A stretch of 64,000 nucleotides of DNA from Ulota crispa (lineage: Eukaryota; Streptophyta; Bryopsida; Orthotrichales; Orthotrichaceae), in assembly GCA_963920765.1 (NCBI GenBank), contig OY987244.1, forward strand, positions 27,694,358 to 27,758,357. The letters run 5' to 3'. Positions 23,000-33,332 of the stretch are shown piece after piece (position 1 is the first letter of the stretch; every line of letters starts with the position of its first letter). The position numbers were made by a program, and so were the translations under genes. The notes beneath the pieces are model-generated. The model had not been told where the DNA came from. It did not search any database and was given only the letters and a program-made list of their open reading frames with translations.

Positions 23000-24847
23000 A
23001 TGGCTTTGCGAGGGAGATGCAGGTCTGTATGGACCGTGGCAGAGTCGACTCTTTGTGGAGCTTTGAGACCTTCTCGAGTTTCTTCATTATGCAGAGAACC
23101 TCTGTTGAAGCCAGGCGAGGTTATTAACTCTGGTAGTCGACATTCCCGGCATTTTTCTTTTGTTCGGATGAGTCTGTTTGAATATGAAGGTCGAGTATCC
23201 GGAGCTAGTAGTGCCAACTGCAACAGGCTCCAACCTTTTGAAATTTCTATGCAAAAACACTCGCGATGTTTTGCTGCCAAAAATTCGGCAGAAGAGGAAG
23301 ATGGATCAGATGACGATGATGACGAAGAAGGAGGACAAAGTGAAGACGATTATGAAGCACCGGACAGATCTGTGAAATGGCACGTGGATAAGCTTTGTCC
23401 GACAAGTTTGCGAGTTCGGCAACTGAAAGAGCTGGATTTCGACGACATTATCGAGAGGGAGAAGAAACTGAAGATAGTATTGAAGGTGAAGGAGCTTCTT
23501 CTTGCGGATCCTGAGGAGATAATGACTCTTCAGGACTTAGGTAAGTGTAGGGACTACATTGGCCTTACAGGTAACAAACGAATTATCGCATTTTTGAAGA
23601 GGTTTCCTGGTGTTTTCATCGTTCACGAGAAGGTCGAGCCGGGCAAACTACCGTATTTTCAGCTTACACCAGAAGCAGAAGCAATCTGTGAAGAAGAGAG
23701 AGAAATTCGAAAAGGTATGAAGGTTGAAGCCGTCACTAAGTTGAGAAAGCTTCTCATGCTGTCAAGTGACAAACGTCTCTTGCTCGGGAAAATTGCACAT
23801 ATAGCACGCGACATCGGTCTCCCTGAGGATTTTAGGACGCGGATGGTGTACAAATATCCTAAATATTTTCGTGTAGTTGAGGGTGAAGACATTACTAACG
23901 AGGATATGCGCATACTGGAGCTTGTTAAATGGAGTGATCGATTAGCCGTTACTTCAGAGGAGCAGAGTGTTCGAGACATCATGGAAGATAAGAAACTTGG
24001 TACGTCCTTTCTGTTTTCCCTATCAAACCCGCAGTTCTCCTTGCGTCATTATATTTTCAAATATGTGGTGCTCATTGGATGCTGTTGGCTGACAGACAGT
24101 CCGCCAAGATTGGATATTCAGCTGCCAAAGAGATATCGACTTTCGAATAAAGACAAGTATGTCCTATACAAATTTCACGAGCTTGAATGCCCCTCACCTT
24201 ACGAAGCTTCAAACTACCTTCACCCAGCATCGCCTGAGGCTGAAAAGCGTGCTGTTCTTTTGATCAAAGAACTTCTGGCTCTTACTATTGAAAAGCGGGT
24301 GTATGTGGACCATCTCACTCACTTCCGCAAAGAGTTCAAGTTCTCCAATCAGGTACTACCTGGAATGTTTAGTTGGCTTCTTCTTTTCTAGTCTCTTGTT
24401 TTGGTGTATCAACTGATGTAAGAAGTTGTAGTGAACTGTCTTAAGAAATAGTTTTGCTTTTTGATTCTGACAATCCAGCGCTATCTTTGACGTTACAGTT
24501 GTCTCTGCTCGCAGGTGCGGGGTCTGCTAATCCGCCATCCAGAACACTTCTACGTCTCGAGGAAAGGTGCTCGTGATACCGTGTTTTTACGAGAGGCGTA
24601 CGAGGGGATCCATGCTCCTGGGCAACGGCAACAGTATTTACTGAAAGAGAGACACCCATTGGTCGATCTCAAGGAGAAGTATCTCTCCCTCATGGAGTTC
24701 AAGCGGATGCCTTCTATGTCTCAGAGTACCGATTCCGTTTGTCTCCAGGAATCATTCACTTCCCAAGAGACGAATGAGCTTTCGGCACAGGAGAATGCAT
24801 CATCCTGTGTGAGCCGAACTGCATCATGCGTGAGTTCGTTCTCGTAA
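23000..24847 (+). CDS. PORR-domain (plant organelle RNA recognition) protein, probable mitochondrial intron-splicing factor
   Basis: Three exons, 23000-23999, 24096-24352 and 24515-24847, give 529 residues. PORR proteins (WTF1, WTF9, RPD1) bind organellar RNA and help group II introns splice. Residues 1-60 are rich in Arg and Ser with almost no acidic residues, which fits a mitochondrial or chloroplast transit peptide. An acidic linker (about 98-120) follows. The PORR domain runs from about 140 to 475, with RFPGVFIVHEK, the KYPKYFRVV repeat-like block, CPSPYEASNYLHPASPEAEKR, LLALTIEKR and, in exon 3, RHPEHFYVSRKG and TVFLREAY. The C-terminal tail is Ser-rich. Intron 1 is only 96 bases, in frame and free of stops, so its retention would insert 32 residues; I removed it because the spliced form matches the family better (KKL-DSPPRLDIQLPKRY). 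Start: first ATG of the frame. Confidence 0.93.
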
Positions 24848-27099
24848 GGTTTCTCATTCGGAGAACTGCATCAAAATGACATAGTTCTATAGCTGTGTAT
24901 GGGTCTTTGACGTTCTCATCTAGCCAAAACCGAAGGAGGGTTTAACTTTGGTGCGCCTCATTTTGGCCATCACTGACTTCCGTTCCGGCAAGTCCTCGAA
25001 AACTATAAGCGCACCGCCAAGCTTAGTTTTCGCAAGCTTCTCTCTCAGGTCAGTAGAATCTTCATATCTGCTTGCTCTTCTTCCCCTTCCCAATCATGTT
25101 ACTTATAGTTTGCATCTGTGAGGTCGATGCATGAACGATATCGGCGATTTGTTCAAATCCTTTATCGGTTATCATTATGCTCTTCGTGAGGAATGGCTTA
25201 CTCTTTGTTCTACGGTGTATTATATGCGTCTCGAGCATTTCGTATTCACTAGATGGGCTTTTCTTTGTCTTAGTTATTAAGATTTCTTATTTTCGAGCCT
25301 CACGGTCTTCTTTTCGTTCTTCTTGTCCTAGGTATTTCTATTGCATCCTTACAAAATGTTGGTACGCTCTCATGTATGCAGGAATTGCAATTATCGTCTT
25401 TAGGAGATGGAAGATACAGGTTTTGTTGCATAGACACATGTTGATGCGGCATTGGCTACTTCATGCTCCTCTGCTGCGGCAGCATCTTGTACATGGATAG
25501 GAGGTGAGAGTTGTGATTAGCTGTGGTCGTTAATGGAAGCCAACATCATGGCTGAAGTCTACTTCGCTGTTGAAGGTGCAACGAATGTGTCTGTCTCTTG
25601 TGTGTTTGTCTATTGCCCTCGTCTCTGATATTGTTTTGACATTGAACAGTAGCCAAATTGCACCACTCTGCAAATGAATGGAGTAGAGAGTTACTCCCAG
25701 GTTATCGACGGTTTTTTGAATGTGAGGATTGTGCTGGCAGAATATGCTTATCTGACTAAGTTGCATTGTTCTCCAAGTGATTGAGTTGAGAAACTTGTAC
25801 CAAATGAGTTTCCCTTATCAGATTTTGAAATTGTGAGTATCACTAACAAGTACTTGGTACCTTAACCACTACATCACTAGTTCGGTCCAAGTGAGATTAT
25901 AATATATATCCGTGGCAGCGATAGAAATTTTCATGGCATTAGAATCCAATTGTCTGCCAACGCTCTTCTCTGTAATCTTAAAATCTGAGAGGATCTGGAT
26001 ATGGCAGCTTGCTGCTTAGCATAAGTGAGACCCTCTTCTCTATATTCCCATTCATTTCTGATTTTCTAATCTTCAACGGCCTTCTCTTGTACTCTATCTG
26101 CCTTCCCAATCATCACCCACGATTTTCTCAATGATGTCTCGAAACTTCAAACTTGGCTTAAACTTAGGTTCAATTAGATTTCAATAACAAAGAGCTGGTG
26201 GTTATATTTACGAATTATGTGCAATTTGAAGAGGCTTTTGATGATGATATGAAACCAATGCTTATTATTCGCTGGCTAGCCGCTAGCAGCAGGATAATCC
26301 AAGAGCGGTATGGATTTCCATCTCTGTAAAGAACTCCATATTTTCATGTTTTTAAATTCAAACAGAATTTTCTTGCAATTGAATATAAACTTTTTGAACC
26401 TCACACCGAATCTAAGAGAACGATCCCCTTGGGCAAAGTGTTTACTCAATCGCTATCGATAGAAAGTAAGGTCCAGCACAAAAGTAGTACAAAATATCTC
26501 AAGAATTTTTACGTGGCAACATGTGGTTAGTTTGACTCTCTTGCAAAGGTGATACGTTAAATCCTTTTCAACATCACTGTCAAACCTTCTCTCCTCAATA
26601 TATGCACCTCTTTGTCATCTTTTATTTTGAAAACCCAGCAATATAACCCAGGTTGAAAACTTGGTTAGCTATCTTGACATTGGTTTAACTTCAATACTTA
26701 AATTTTCTAAACAAAAATTGAAGATAAGTGAAAGGCGAGCTTGAAAAGTCGGCAATGCATCAGATATGCATGAACTATGAAATTTATAAGAATACATATT
26801 TAATACAAGTTGTTTCCATTTTGGCATTTCATATACCGGGTTCATGAGAATTTTCGTTAACTTCCTAATGGATTTATGTTCAGCTAGACATTTTTTACAA
26901 CATCTTTGAAGCCTGCATTTGATATAAACACGGTATTTGGATGTAACAAAATATTTATATTGGAATATGAAGCTTGGACTACTAAGTTGTAATTTCATTC
27001 TTTAATAAGAAATGGAGATTGTCACTGTTATTCTAATTCTGTTTTCATGTATACTAGTGTGGCCTTTTGTCGTTGGCCCAATTTTTCAGCCTAATTTAA
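24848..27099. other. region downstream of the PORR gene, no confident gene
   Basis: The first 700 bases keep an exonic base composition. A segment at about 24950-25047 ends in a good donor-like site (CTCTCAG followed by GTCAG), so a non-coding or unrecognised transcript is possible. A 48-codon open stretch at about 26186-26329, ending in TAA (reads NNKELVVIFTNYVQFEEAFD at its start), looks coding-like but matches no family I know. From 26400 the DNA is AT-rich. Confidence 0.35.
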
Positions 27100-27504
27100 G
27101 GGGAAATTACAAATAGGGGCATGAAAATGTAAAATATTACAAATAGGGGCGCAGTTTCAAAATAATTACAAATAGGGGCACAATTTCCAAGAAAATTGTA
27201 TTTTTTTATAATTTTTTTTGGTTTGGACGTAGGTTGATTTAGACGCATCACATTAAATGTTAGGTAATTTCTAAAAAACTTAAAGGTCTCTCCAAATCAA
27301 GCCTAAATAAAGAAATTTTATTTAAAGGGATGGCAACTTTTGAAAATTTCAATTTTTTTTGGAAATGAGCTAACATTTAATGTGATGTATCGAAATCAAC
27401 CAATGTCCAAACTAAAAAAAAATTACAAAAACCACAATTTCTTGAAAATTGTGCCCCTATCTGTAATATTTTACATTTTCATGCCCCTATTTGTAATTTC
27501 TCCC
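27100..27504. mobile_element. 405-bp palindromic MITE (AATTACAAATAGGGGC family, copy 1)
   Basis: The left end GGGGAAATTACAAATAGGGG is matched by its inverse at the right end. A sub-repeat of ATTACAAATAGGGGC occurs three times in the left arm, and complements of it occur in the right arm. Flanks TAATTTAA and TACTTTAA fit an 8-bp target duplication with one mismatch. A second copy lies at 48596-48915 in a lipase intron. Confidence 0.8.
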
Positions 27505-28245
27505 TACTTTAATCATTTTTTTTTTCTTCTAAATTATTAATCCATAATTTTTTTTGTAATTCAATAACTTTCCCATTGTACATCCAAATGCCATGAAACC
27601 AAGCCGGTGCACCCCTCCTTGCTGAGATCTTTCCAACAGTACCAAGCACGCAATGGGGGGACACACGGTTCGGGAGATCTCAATGTGACAAACATCCATC
27701 CAAACAGCCTAATTTAAAGTATAGATTATTTATCCATTGTGAGTATGGTACATCCTTGTTAATCTTATTGACAATTAATTAATTCTTGCCCAAGTTCCAA
27801 TTTTTTTAACCATTAGCTACAAAAAAAATCTTACAATTTGTGAACCTTGAACCTTAAATTATGAGTTCAATATTTTTGCAAAGACACTTAATATATGTTC
27901 TACATTATGCAGTATTTTTTTGTTCATAACAATCAATGTTTTGTTTGTATTTAAATTCATGTAGATAATGAAGAATCCATGCATGCTGCCTAAATTTTTT
28001 GATAGCACATCAGAGGAAATCTCAATGTTGTAAAAAATGGGTTACTGTAAATTATGCAATAGGACATGTAATTCATTAATTTGGGAAAACGATGGGTACC
28101 ATTTTGTACCTCACCTTAATCCAAAATTGCCACCTTAATTCAAATTAAGGAGGTCACTTGAAACCTAGTTAATGAACTTTTGTTCAAAATTTCAGAAGTT
28201 AATGAATTTTCTGTCCAAAAAGAGCCTATTCTTGAATAATATATA
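27505..28245. other. intergenic DNA without recognisable gene
   Basis: AT-rich, with a short GC-richer stretch near 27595-27700. No frame or RNA gene is recognised. Confidence 0.5.
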
Positions 28246-28486
28246 CACTAGTAGAAAATTCAGCACAAAATCAACAAAATTTCAACCAAAAACTGTTGAT
28301 TTTTTTTGTGAATTTGGTCAAGTTGATTTGGGTACTTTTTTGTTGATTATTTACAGTTTTCTGTTAATTTGTTGTTGATTTCTATTATGTATTTTATGTT
28401 GTTCAATTCTATTTCTTTTCATTTTTAAATTATTATTTTCATAGAACTTGTTTTTATTTTACAAAAATGTGAAATTTTTAGAGAAC

Positions 28487-28586
28487 GGGCAGCTACTCTA
28501 ATTTCCGAGCAGCTGCCCCTGCATCCGGGCAGCTGCCCAAACTTCCGTGCAACTGCCCAAATTTTTGGGCAGCTGCCCGAGCCCCC
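28487..28586. repeat. GGGCAGCTGCCC minisatellite
   Basis: About five degenerate copies of a self-complementary GGGCAGCTGCCC unit occur at roughly 20-bp spacing. Each could form a small hairpin or a cruciform. The segment is markedly richer in GC than the CACTA interior around it. Confidence 0.75.
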
Positions 28587-28599
28587 AAGTAATTAGTAG

Positions 28600-28660
28600 T
28601 AGCGGGGTTTGAACCCTCCACCTCTCCTCTCACACTCCACAACCTTAGCACATTCTCAAA
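28600..28660 (-). other. Possible pol III B box / tRNA-derived SINE or tRNA relic
   Basis: On the minus strand GGGTTCAAACCC (28605-28616) fits a tRNA T-arm and pol III B box. About 30 bases upstream TGCTAAGGTTGTGG loosely resembles an A box. No complete cloverleaf could be drawn, so this is at most a degraded tRNA-derived sequence. It lies beside the minisatellite inside the CACTA element. Confidence 0.3.
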
Positions 28661-29189
28661 ATCACTAGAGAATGTGCAAATGCACATGCACACATTAGTA
28701 TCTTGATTCTATTTGTACATTAAATGTTCATGTCTTTAGTAATCCAGTAGACTTTGGAGGCTAATTCCGCCTATTAAAAGACTTTTTTTCAAAAAACTTA
28801 CAACTAAAAATAGTTGATAAATGTATTTTTCTTTCACCTCCAATTTTTTTTTTGGATTTCAATCTTTTTATCAAAAGTTATGAGCTAAAATCAGAGAAGG
28901 TGTTTAGAAATTTTAAATAAATTGTTTATTTCCATCCTTTTGATTTTGTTTATAATTTTTTTTGGAATTCACAAATCTCATAAGGATTGTTGCAGGCAAA
29001 GGTTGGATTCATTAATAATTATTATTTAGTGCTAGTTTTTTTTGTAAAAAGAACCTTATTTTGTTAAAATAGCCTCCATAGTTTGATAGCTTCAAATAAC
29101 ATGAAGTTGTGAAAAGTTACGGAATTAAAACCTTGCAATTATAAAATCAAAATTCTATTGACTTTTGAATAGTTTTGGATATTTTTTAA

Positions 29190-29602
29190 GGGCATTAATA
29201 TGTGAACCACACCCTTTGAACTATTGTACCACACCCCCAGGGTAGATTTTAGATTTCTACCATCAAAAATTTGAGTTTGAGAATTTTAAATTCAAATTTG
29301 GACTTAGAGACCATGATATTGTCTAGGACCATAAAAAAGGTTGCAATTCAACAACACCCAATGAAAAAGCTTATTTTTTTTTACAAACGAAAGTAAAATT
29401 AACAATTTTCTCCCTAACTAAACTTTTTCATTGGGTGTTGTTGAATTGCAACTTTTTTTATGGTTCTAGACAATACCATGGTCTCTTAGCCCAAATCTAA
29501 ATTCAAAATTTTCAAAATTTAGCTTTTTGATGGTAGAAATCTAAAATTTACCCCGTGGTATGGTATAGTGATTGGAAGGGTGTGGTACACATATCAATTC
29601 CC
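29190..29602. mobile_element. 413-bp palindromic MITE (copy B), inserted in the CACTA element
   Basis: It starts GGGCATTAATATGTG and ends CACATATCAATTCCC, with arms paired over most of the length (for example GGTTGCAATTCAACAACACC with its complement). Flanks are ATTTTTTAA (29181-29189) and ATCTTTTAA (29603-29611), a 9-bp target duplication with one mismatch. It must have arrived after the CACTA element. Confidence 0.85.
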
Positions 29603-30464
29603 ATCTTTTAAAGCTTATAAAACTATTTTATAAGATTTTTTTTTCTAATTCATTTGGTTAGTAATAGAAGGAAAAATACTAAAAATACCCTTTAAGTCTT
29701 TCAAAATATCAAGTTTACGCCGAAAATATGTGAAACATAAAAAATAGTCCTTATTTTTTGTAGGAATATCAATTATACTCCTATTATTTTGGAAAATTAA
29801 TAAAATAACTCTTCTATTTTGAAATGTTAAATATATCCTTGTGTTATTTGAAATGTAAAAAACACCTTTGGTTTCTTGTAAGAATTTGCATTAAACTATA
29901 CACTTGGTTATCATGTAACACAAAGATATTTTTGGTACTTTTAATCCTTAAGGGACATATATGATTTCTTCAAAGAATTGAGGAGCATCATTTATATTTG
30001 TTTGTAAAGAAATTTTGGTATTTAAAACAACAAAATATTGTACGTTTTATATAAAATTTTGTTGAATTAGTGAAGTTGTGTCCAAAAGTATCTAGATCAA
30101 CAAAAAATTGTTGAGTTTTTTGTTATTATGGTCATGTTTTTACTTGATTTTAAAGGCTGCTAAGTTTAAATCTTACCAAATTGTGAAAAGTAAAGAAAAT
30201 AAAACCAGTCAATGTACACTCAAATTTCTAAAAGATTCTTTTTTTTTTGAAAACTTCCTTTATTTTTTAAAACTTCAAAAAAATTTAATGAGGTCCAAAA
30301 AGATTTTAGAAAGATTTCAAAAACAAACCTAAACTATTGTGATAGTTTTTTTGAAAGTATTTTGATGATTTACAAAAAGATTCCTAAAGGACTCTAATTC
30401 AGTCTAAGAGATTCTATTTCTATAAGTATTTTGAAGTACTTTAACAAATTTCATAAAGATTTTA

Positions 30465-31090
30465 AAAAGATTCTCAAAGATTCCAAAAAAGTTCTTGAAA
30501 ATTCTTAGAGATTTTCAAAGATTTTTTGAATTTCAAAAAGGATTCTCAAAAGATTCCCAAAGATTCTCAATTGTTCTCAAACATTCTCAAAGATTCTAAA
30601 ATACTTGAAAAGATTTCCAAAGATTCCAAATGATTCTCAAAGATTCCTAAAAGATTCTCAAAGATTCTCAAAGATTTCTAAAGATTCTTGAAGATTCCAA
30701 AGAGATTCTCAAAGATTCTCAAAGATTCTCAATTGTTCTCAAACATTCTCGAAGATTCCAAAAAAACTTGAAAAGATTTCCAAAGATTCCAAAATATTCT
30801 CAAAGATTCCTACAAGATTCTCAAAGATTCTCAAACATTCTCAAACATTCTCAAACATTCTCAATTGTTCTCAAACAATCTCAAAGATTCCAAAAAAACT
30901 TGAAAAGATTCCAAAAGATTTCCAAAGATTCATGAAGATTCCTAAAAGATTCTCAAAGATTCTAAAATCTCAAAAAGATTCTTAAATATTCTTTAAAATC
31001 TTGAAAAGATTCTCAATGATTCCCAAAAGATTCTTGAAGATTATTAAAGATTCACAAAAAATTCCCAAAAGATCTTCAAAAGATTCCAAA
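30465..31090. repeat. AAAGATTCTC-type tandem array with higher-order structure
   Basis: More than forty degenerate copies of a 10-11 base unit (AAAGATTCTC and variants such as AAACATTCTC and AAAGATTCCA) run without a break. A landmark variant block, CTCAATTGTTCTCAAAC, recurs at about 30566, 30728 and 30860. This shows that larger blocks of about 130-160 bp were duplicated after the short unit had expanded. It ends just before the right subterminal region of the CACTA element. It is not a CRISPR array. Confidence 0.9.
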
Positions 31091-31247
31091 ATTTCTGTTG
31101 ATTTAGATAATGGTGTCCAAATCAACAGAATGTATTTAGTTTTTTATAAAATTCTGTTAAATTAGTCAATTAGCGTGTGCAAGTGCCCAAATCAACAAGA
31201 AACTATTAGTTTTCTGTTGTTTTGGAAGGAGTTTTCTACTAGTGATA

Positions 31248-31840
31248 TCTCATTTTATTGAAAAACAGTCAACAAATTCCCAATTCATTGAATATGGTGT
31301 TCTCTAGAAAAAAAAGCCAAAAATCCCACTTTGTATGATTTTCCCAAATTAACAAATAACGTATTATAGACTTTACTAATAAATGACCCAAATCCAACAC
31401 TGGTTACAATCATTGTATTTTTTTTCATTCACCAGATTCTAGATGTCGTGCATTCACAAGATCATAAATGGAGGGAACCAAGTACACTCATCCAAAGCTG
31501 TTGGTTCTTTGCCAAATTGGCAACAAATTGCCAAAAAAAAAATGCGTTGGTTACAATGTTGAATAAATGTACATTTTAGAAGTAAACATTTATTCATCAT
31601 GCAAGATATTGAAATCTTGCTTTGAGTTTGAAAATTTCATCTGGATTTCATCACTTGGACTCAAAGTGTTGGCGCCAAAACCATGTCACCTAAGATGCCA
31701 CCTAGTATAGTTGTAGTTTCAACCTGACCCTAGAATAAGGCCCTTGGATCACATTTAGAAGAATCAAACCATCCTATTATTTAAAATTTGGAAATTTTGG
31801 GATTGCCTTTAATGCGGTCCCAAGTATAAAGCGGCCCTTA
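31248..31840. other. intergenic DNA without recognisable gene
   Basis: AT-rich sequence between two CACTA-type elements. No reading frame or other structure is recognised. Confidence 0.5.
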
Positions 31841-32060
31841 CACTACAAGAAAACATTGTCCAAATTGACACGTTTGAGTTGATTAAACGTGTCCAAATTG
31901 ACACTTTTGAATTGATTAAACGTGTCCAAATTGACTAAACATGTCCTAATTGACAAAAAAACATCCAAATTGACTAAACGTGTTTAAATTGACAAAAAAT
32001 ATCCAAATTTACACGTCCAAATCTACAAAAAATGACCAAATTGACAATGTTTTCTTGTAG
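31841..32060. mobile_element. Miniature CACTA element, about 220 bp
   Basis: The left end CACTACAAGAAAACATTGTC is matched by the inverse GACAATGTTTTCTTGTAG at the right, where the last two bases expected (TG) are missing. TTA lies next to both ends (31838-31840 and 32061-32063), fitting a 3-bp duplication. The interior is a degenerate array of CCAAATTGACA / TTAAACGTGT motifs, like CACTA subterminal repeats fused together. Confidence 0.75.
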
Positions 32061-32938
32061 TTAGGTGGCTTGAATAAGTGGACTTACTTTTAACCCCTAA
32101 AGGATGTTGTATTGTATACGGACTCCCAAGTTGTATATAGATGGGGTATTTGGATAGCATATGAACCCCATTGGAGTTGTAAGTTTCAAGCCAAGTCATA
32201 GACATACTAAGGTAGGCGCACCTATAAGTGTGGAAATAAGGGTTTTGGAGTAGGTAAGACTATTGACTAACTTTGAAAAAAACACTGTAAGCTAGGAAAT
32301 GGAAACCAAAAATATTGGCATCAATTTCAAGGTTCCAACTGCAAGCATTTGTTCAGAAAGATTTTTCAAAATCCAAAATCACTGAAATTGTAAAAACCAT
32401 GTGTAAGAGATGCTAAAAACAATAGTGAGATGGGTACTCAAAACCTCATGCTAGTCACCCACAACCATCACTTCATCACCCATAACCATCACTCAACCAC
32501 CCACAACCATTTGTTTTTTTATTGATTAGCTCTGCCACTGTCAGGTGACGGGCATGGGCATGGGGACGCAACGCTTATGAATGCTGCTACCTTACTTGTC
32601 AGTTAGGACTTTTTGGGGAATTTTTAACATTTATCATATAGTCATTTCTTAAGTACTAAATGGTTCTTGTGCAAATACAAACACCACTTTTGATAGGCAA
32701 AATGCTTTAGGGGTGTGAAAGTCTTGAACAAGAGACCTAAATCTGGACCTCTACAGATGTAGATTTTGGGGCTGTGGATTTGAGGACCTGGATTTTAAGG
32801 ACGTGAGTTTTGGGAACATGGCATCGAGCGTGAAGGCGGAGAGAGAGAAGAGACGACCCACACAGCTAAGCTTTCAGTTTTATGCTACGCCTTCTTCCGA
32901 ACCGGCGATGGCCAAAACCTGCAGCTCTTTAGGGTCCA
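32061..32938. other. intergenic DNA upstream of NDX
   Basis: No gene is seen. A short CACCCACAACCATCACT-type repeat runs at about 32457-32512 (about three degenerate copies). GC content rises from about 32820 towards the NDX promoter. Confidence 0.5.
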
Positions 32939-32945
32939 TATAAAT
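32939..32945 (+). promoter_or_regulatory. TATA box of NDX
   Basis: TATAAAT follows GGGTCCA, and a CT-rich stretch follows about 30 bases later, where transcription would start (near 32970). This leaves a leader of about 360 bases before the ATG at 33333. Part of this leader may be spliced. Confidence 0.6.
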
Positions 32946-33332
32946 CGTTGCGCTCTGCTTCTCCAGCCTCTCACTTCCTTGCCATTCCAGCTCTTCATCG
33001 TCCCTCACACACTCTCTTTTCTTACTTCTTCGTCGTCGTTTTTACTTGCTCGCTGTCGCCACAAGTTCAAGCTCGTAACCGTTTCTTTCTTTTCGTCTCG
33101 TGGAATTTCTTGCCGTCGTTTGTTGTTGCCTAATGATGAGTGGAACTGGCTTGAGTACGGCTCCGAAATATGTTCTTGAATGAATGTTCTAGTTTTTAGT
33201 GTTTTATCAGAGAATTGTGGTCGATTTTCTGCTTTTGACTAGGATTGGGATTGGGATTAAGATTCGGGAAATTAGAGGAAGAGGAAGAGAGGATTGGAGT
33301 AAATTACTTTATTTCGTACAATCAGTCAGAGA

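Larger units (their letters stand above)
28246..31244. mobile_element. Non-autonomous CACTA (CMC/En-Spm-type) element, 2999 bp
   Basis: The left end is CACTAGTAGAAAA and the right end is its exact inverse, TTTTCTACTAGTG. The flanking trinucleotide ATA is present on both sides (28243-28245 and 31245-31247), which is the expected 3-bp duplication. Both subterminal regions carry repeated AAATCAACA / TGTTGATTT motifs, also typical of this superfamily. The interior has no transposase. It holds a GGGCAGCTGCCC minisatellite (28487), an inserted 413-bp palindromic MITE (29190) and a long AAAGATTCTC-type array (about 30465-31090). Confidence 0.88.

Noticed and set aside
22681..23280. 199-codon minus-strand open frame overlapping the PORR start
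   Set aside because: It overlaps the MITE and the PORR first exon in antisense, with no domain. The plus-strand gene explains the region.
28600..28660. Functional tRNA gene
   Set aside because: A B-box-like GGGTTCAAACCC is present but no acceptor stem or anticodon arm can be formed.
30465..31090. CRISPR-like array
   Set aside because: Units are 10-11 bases, degenerate and without unique spacers, in a plant genome and inside a CACTA element.
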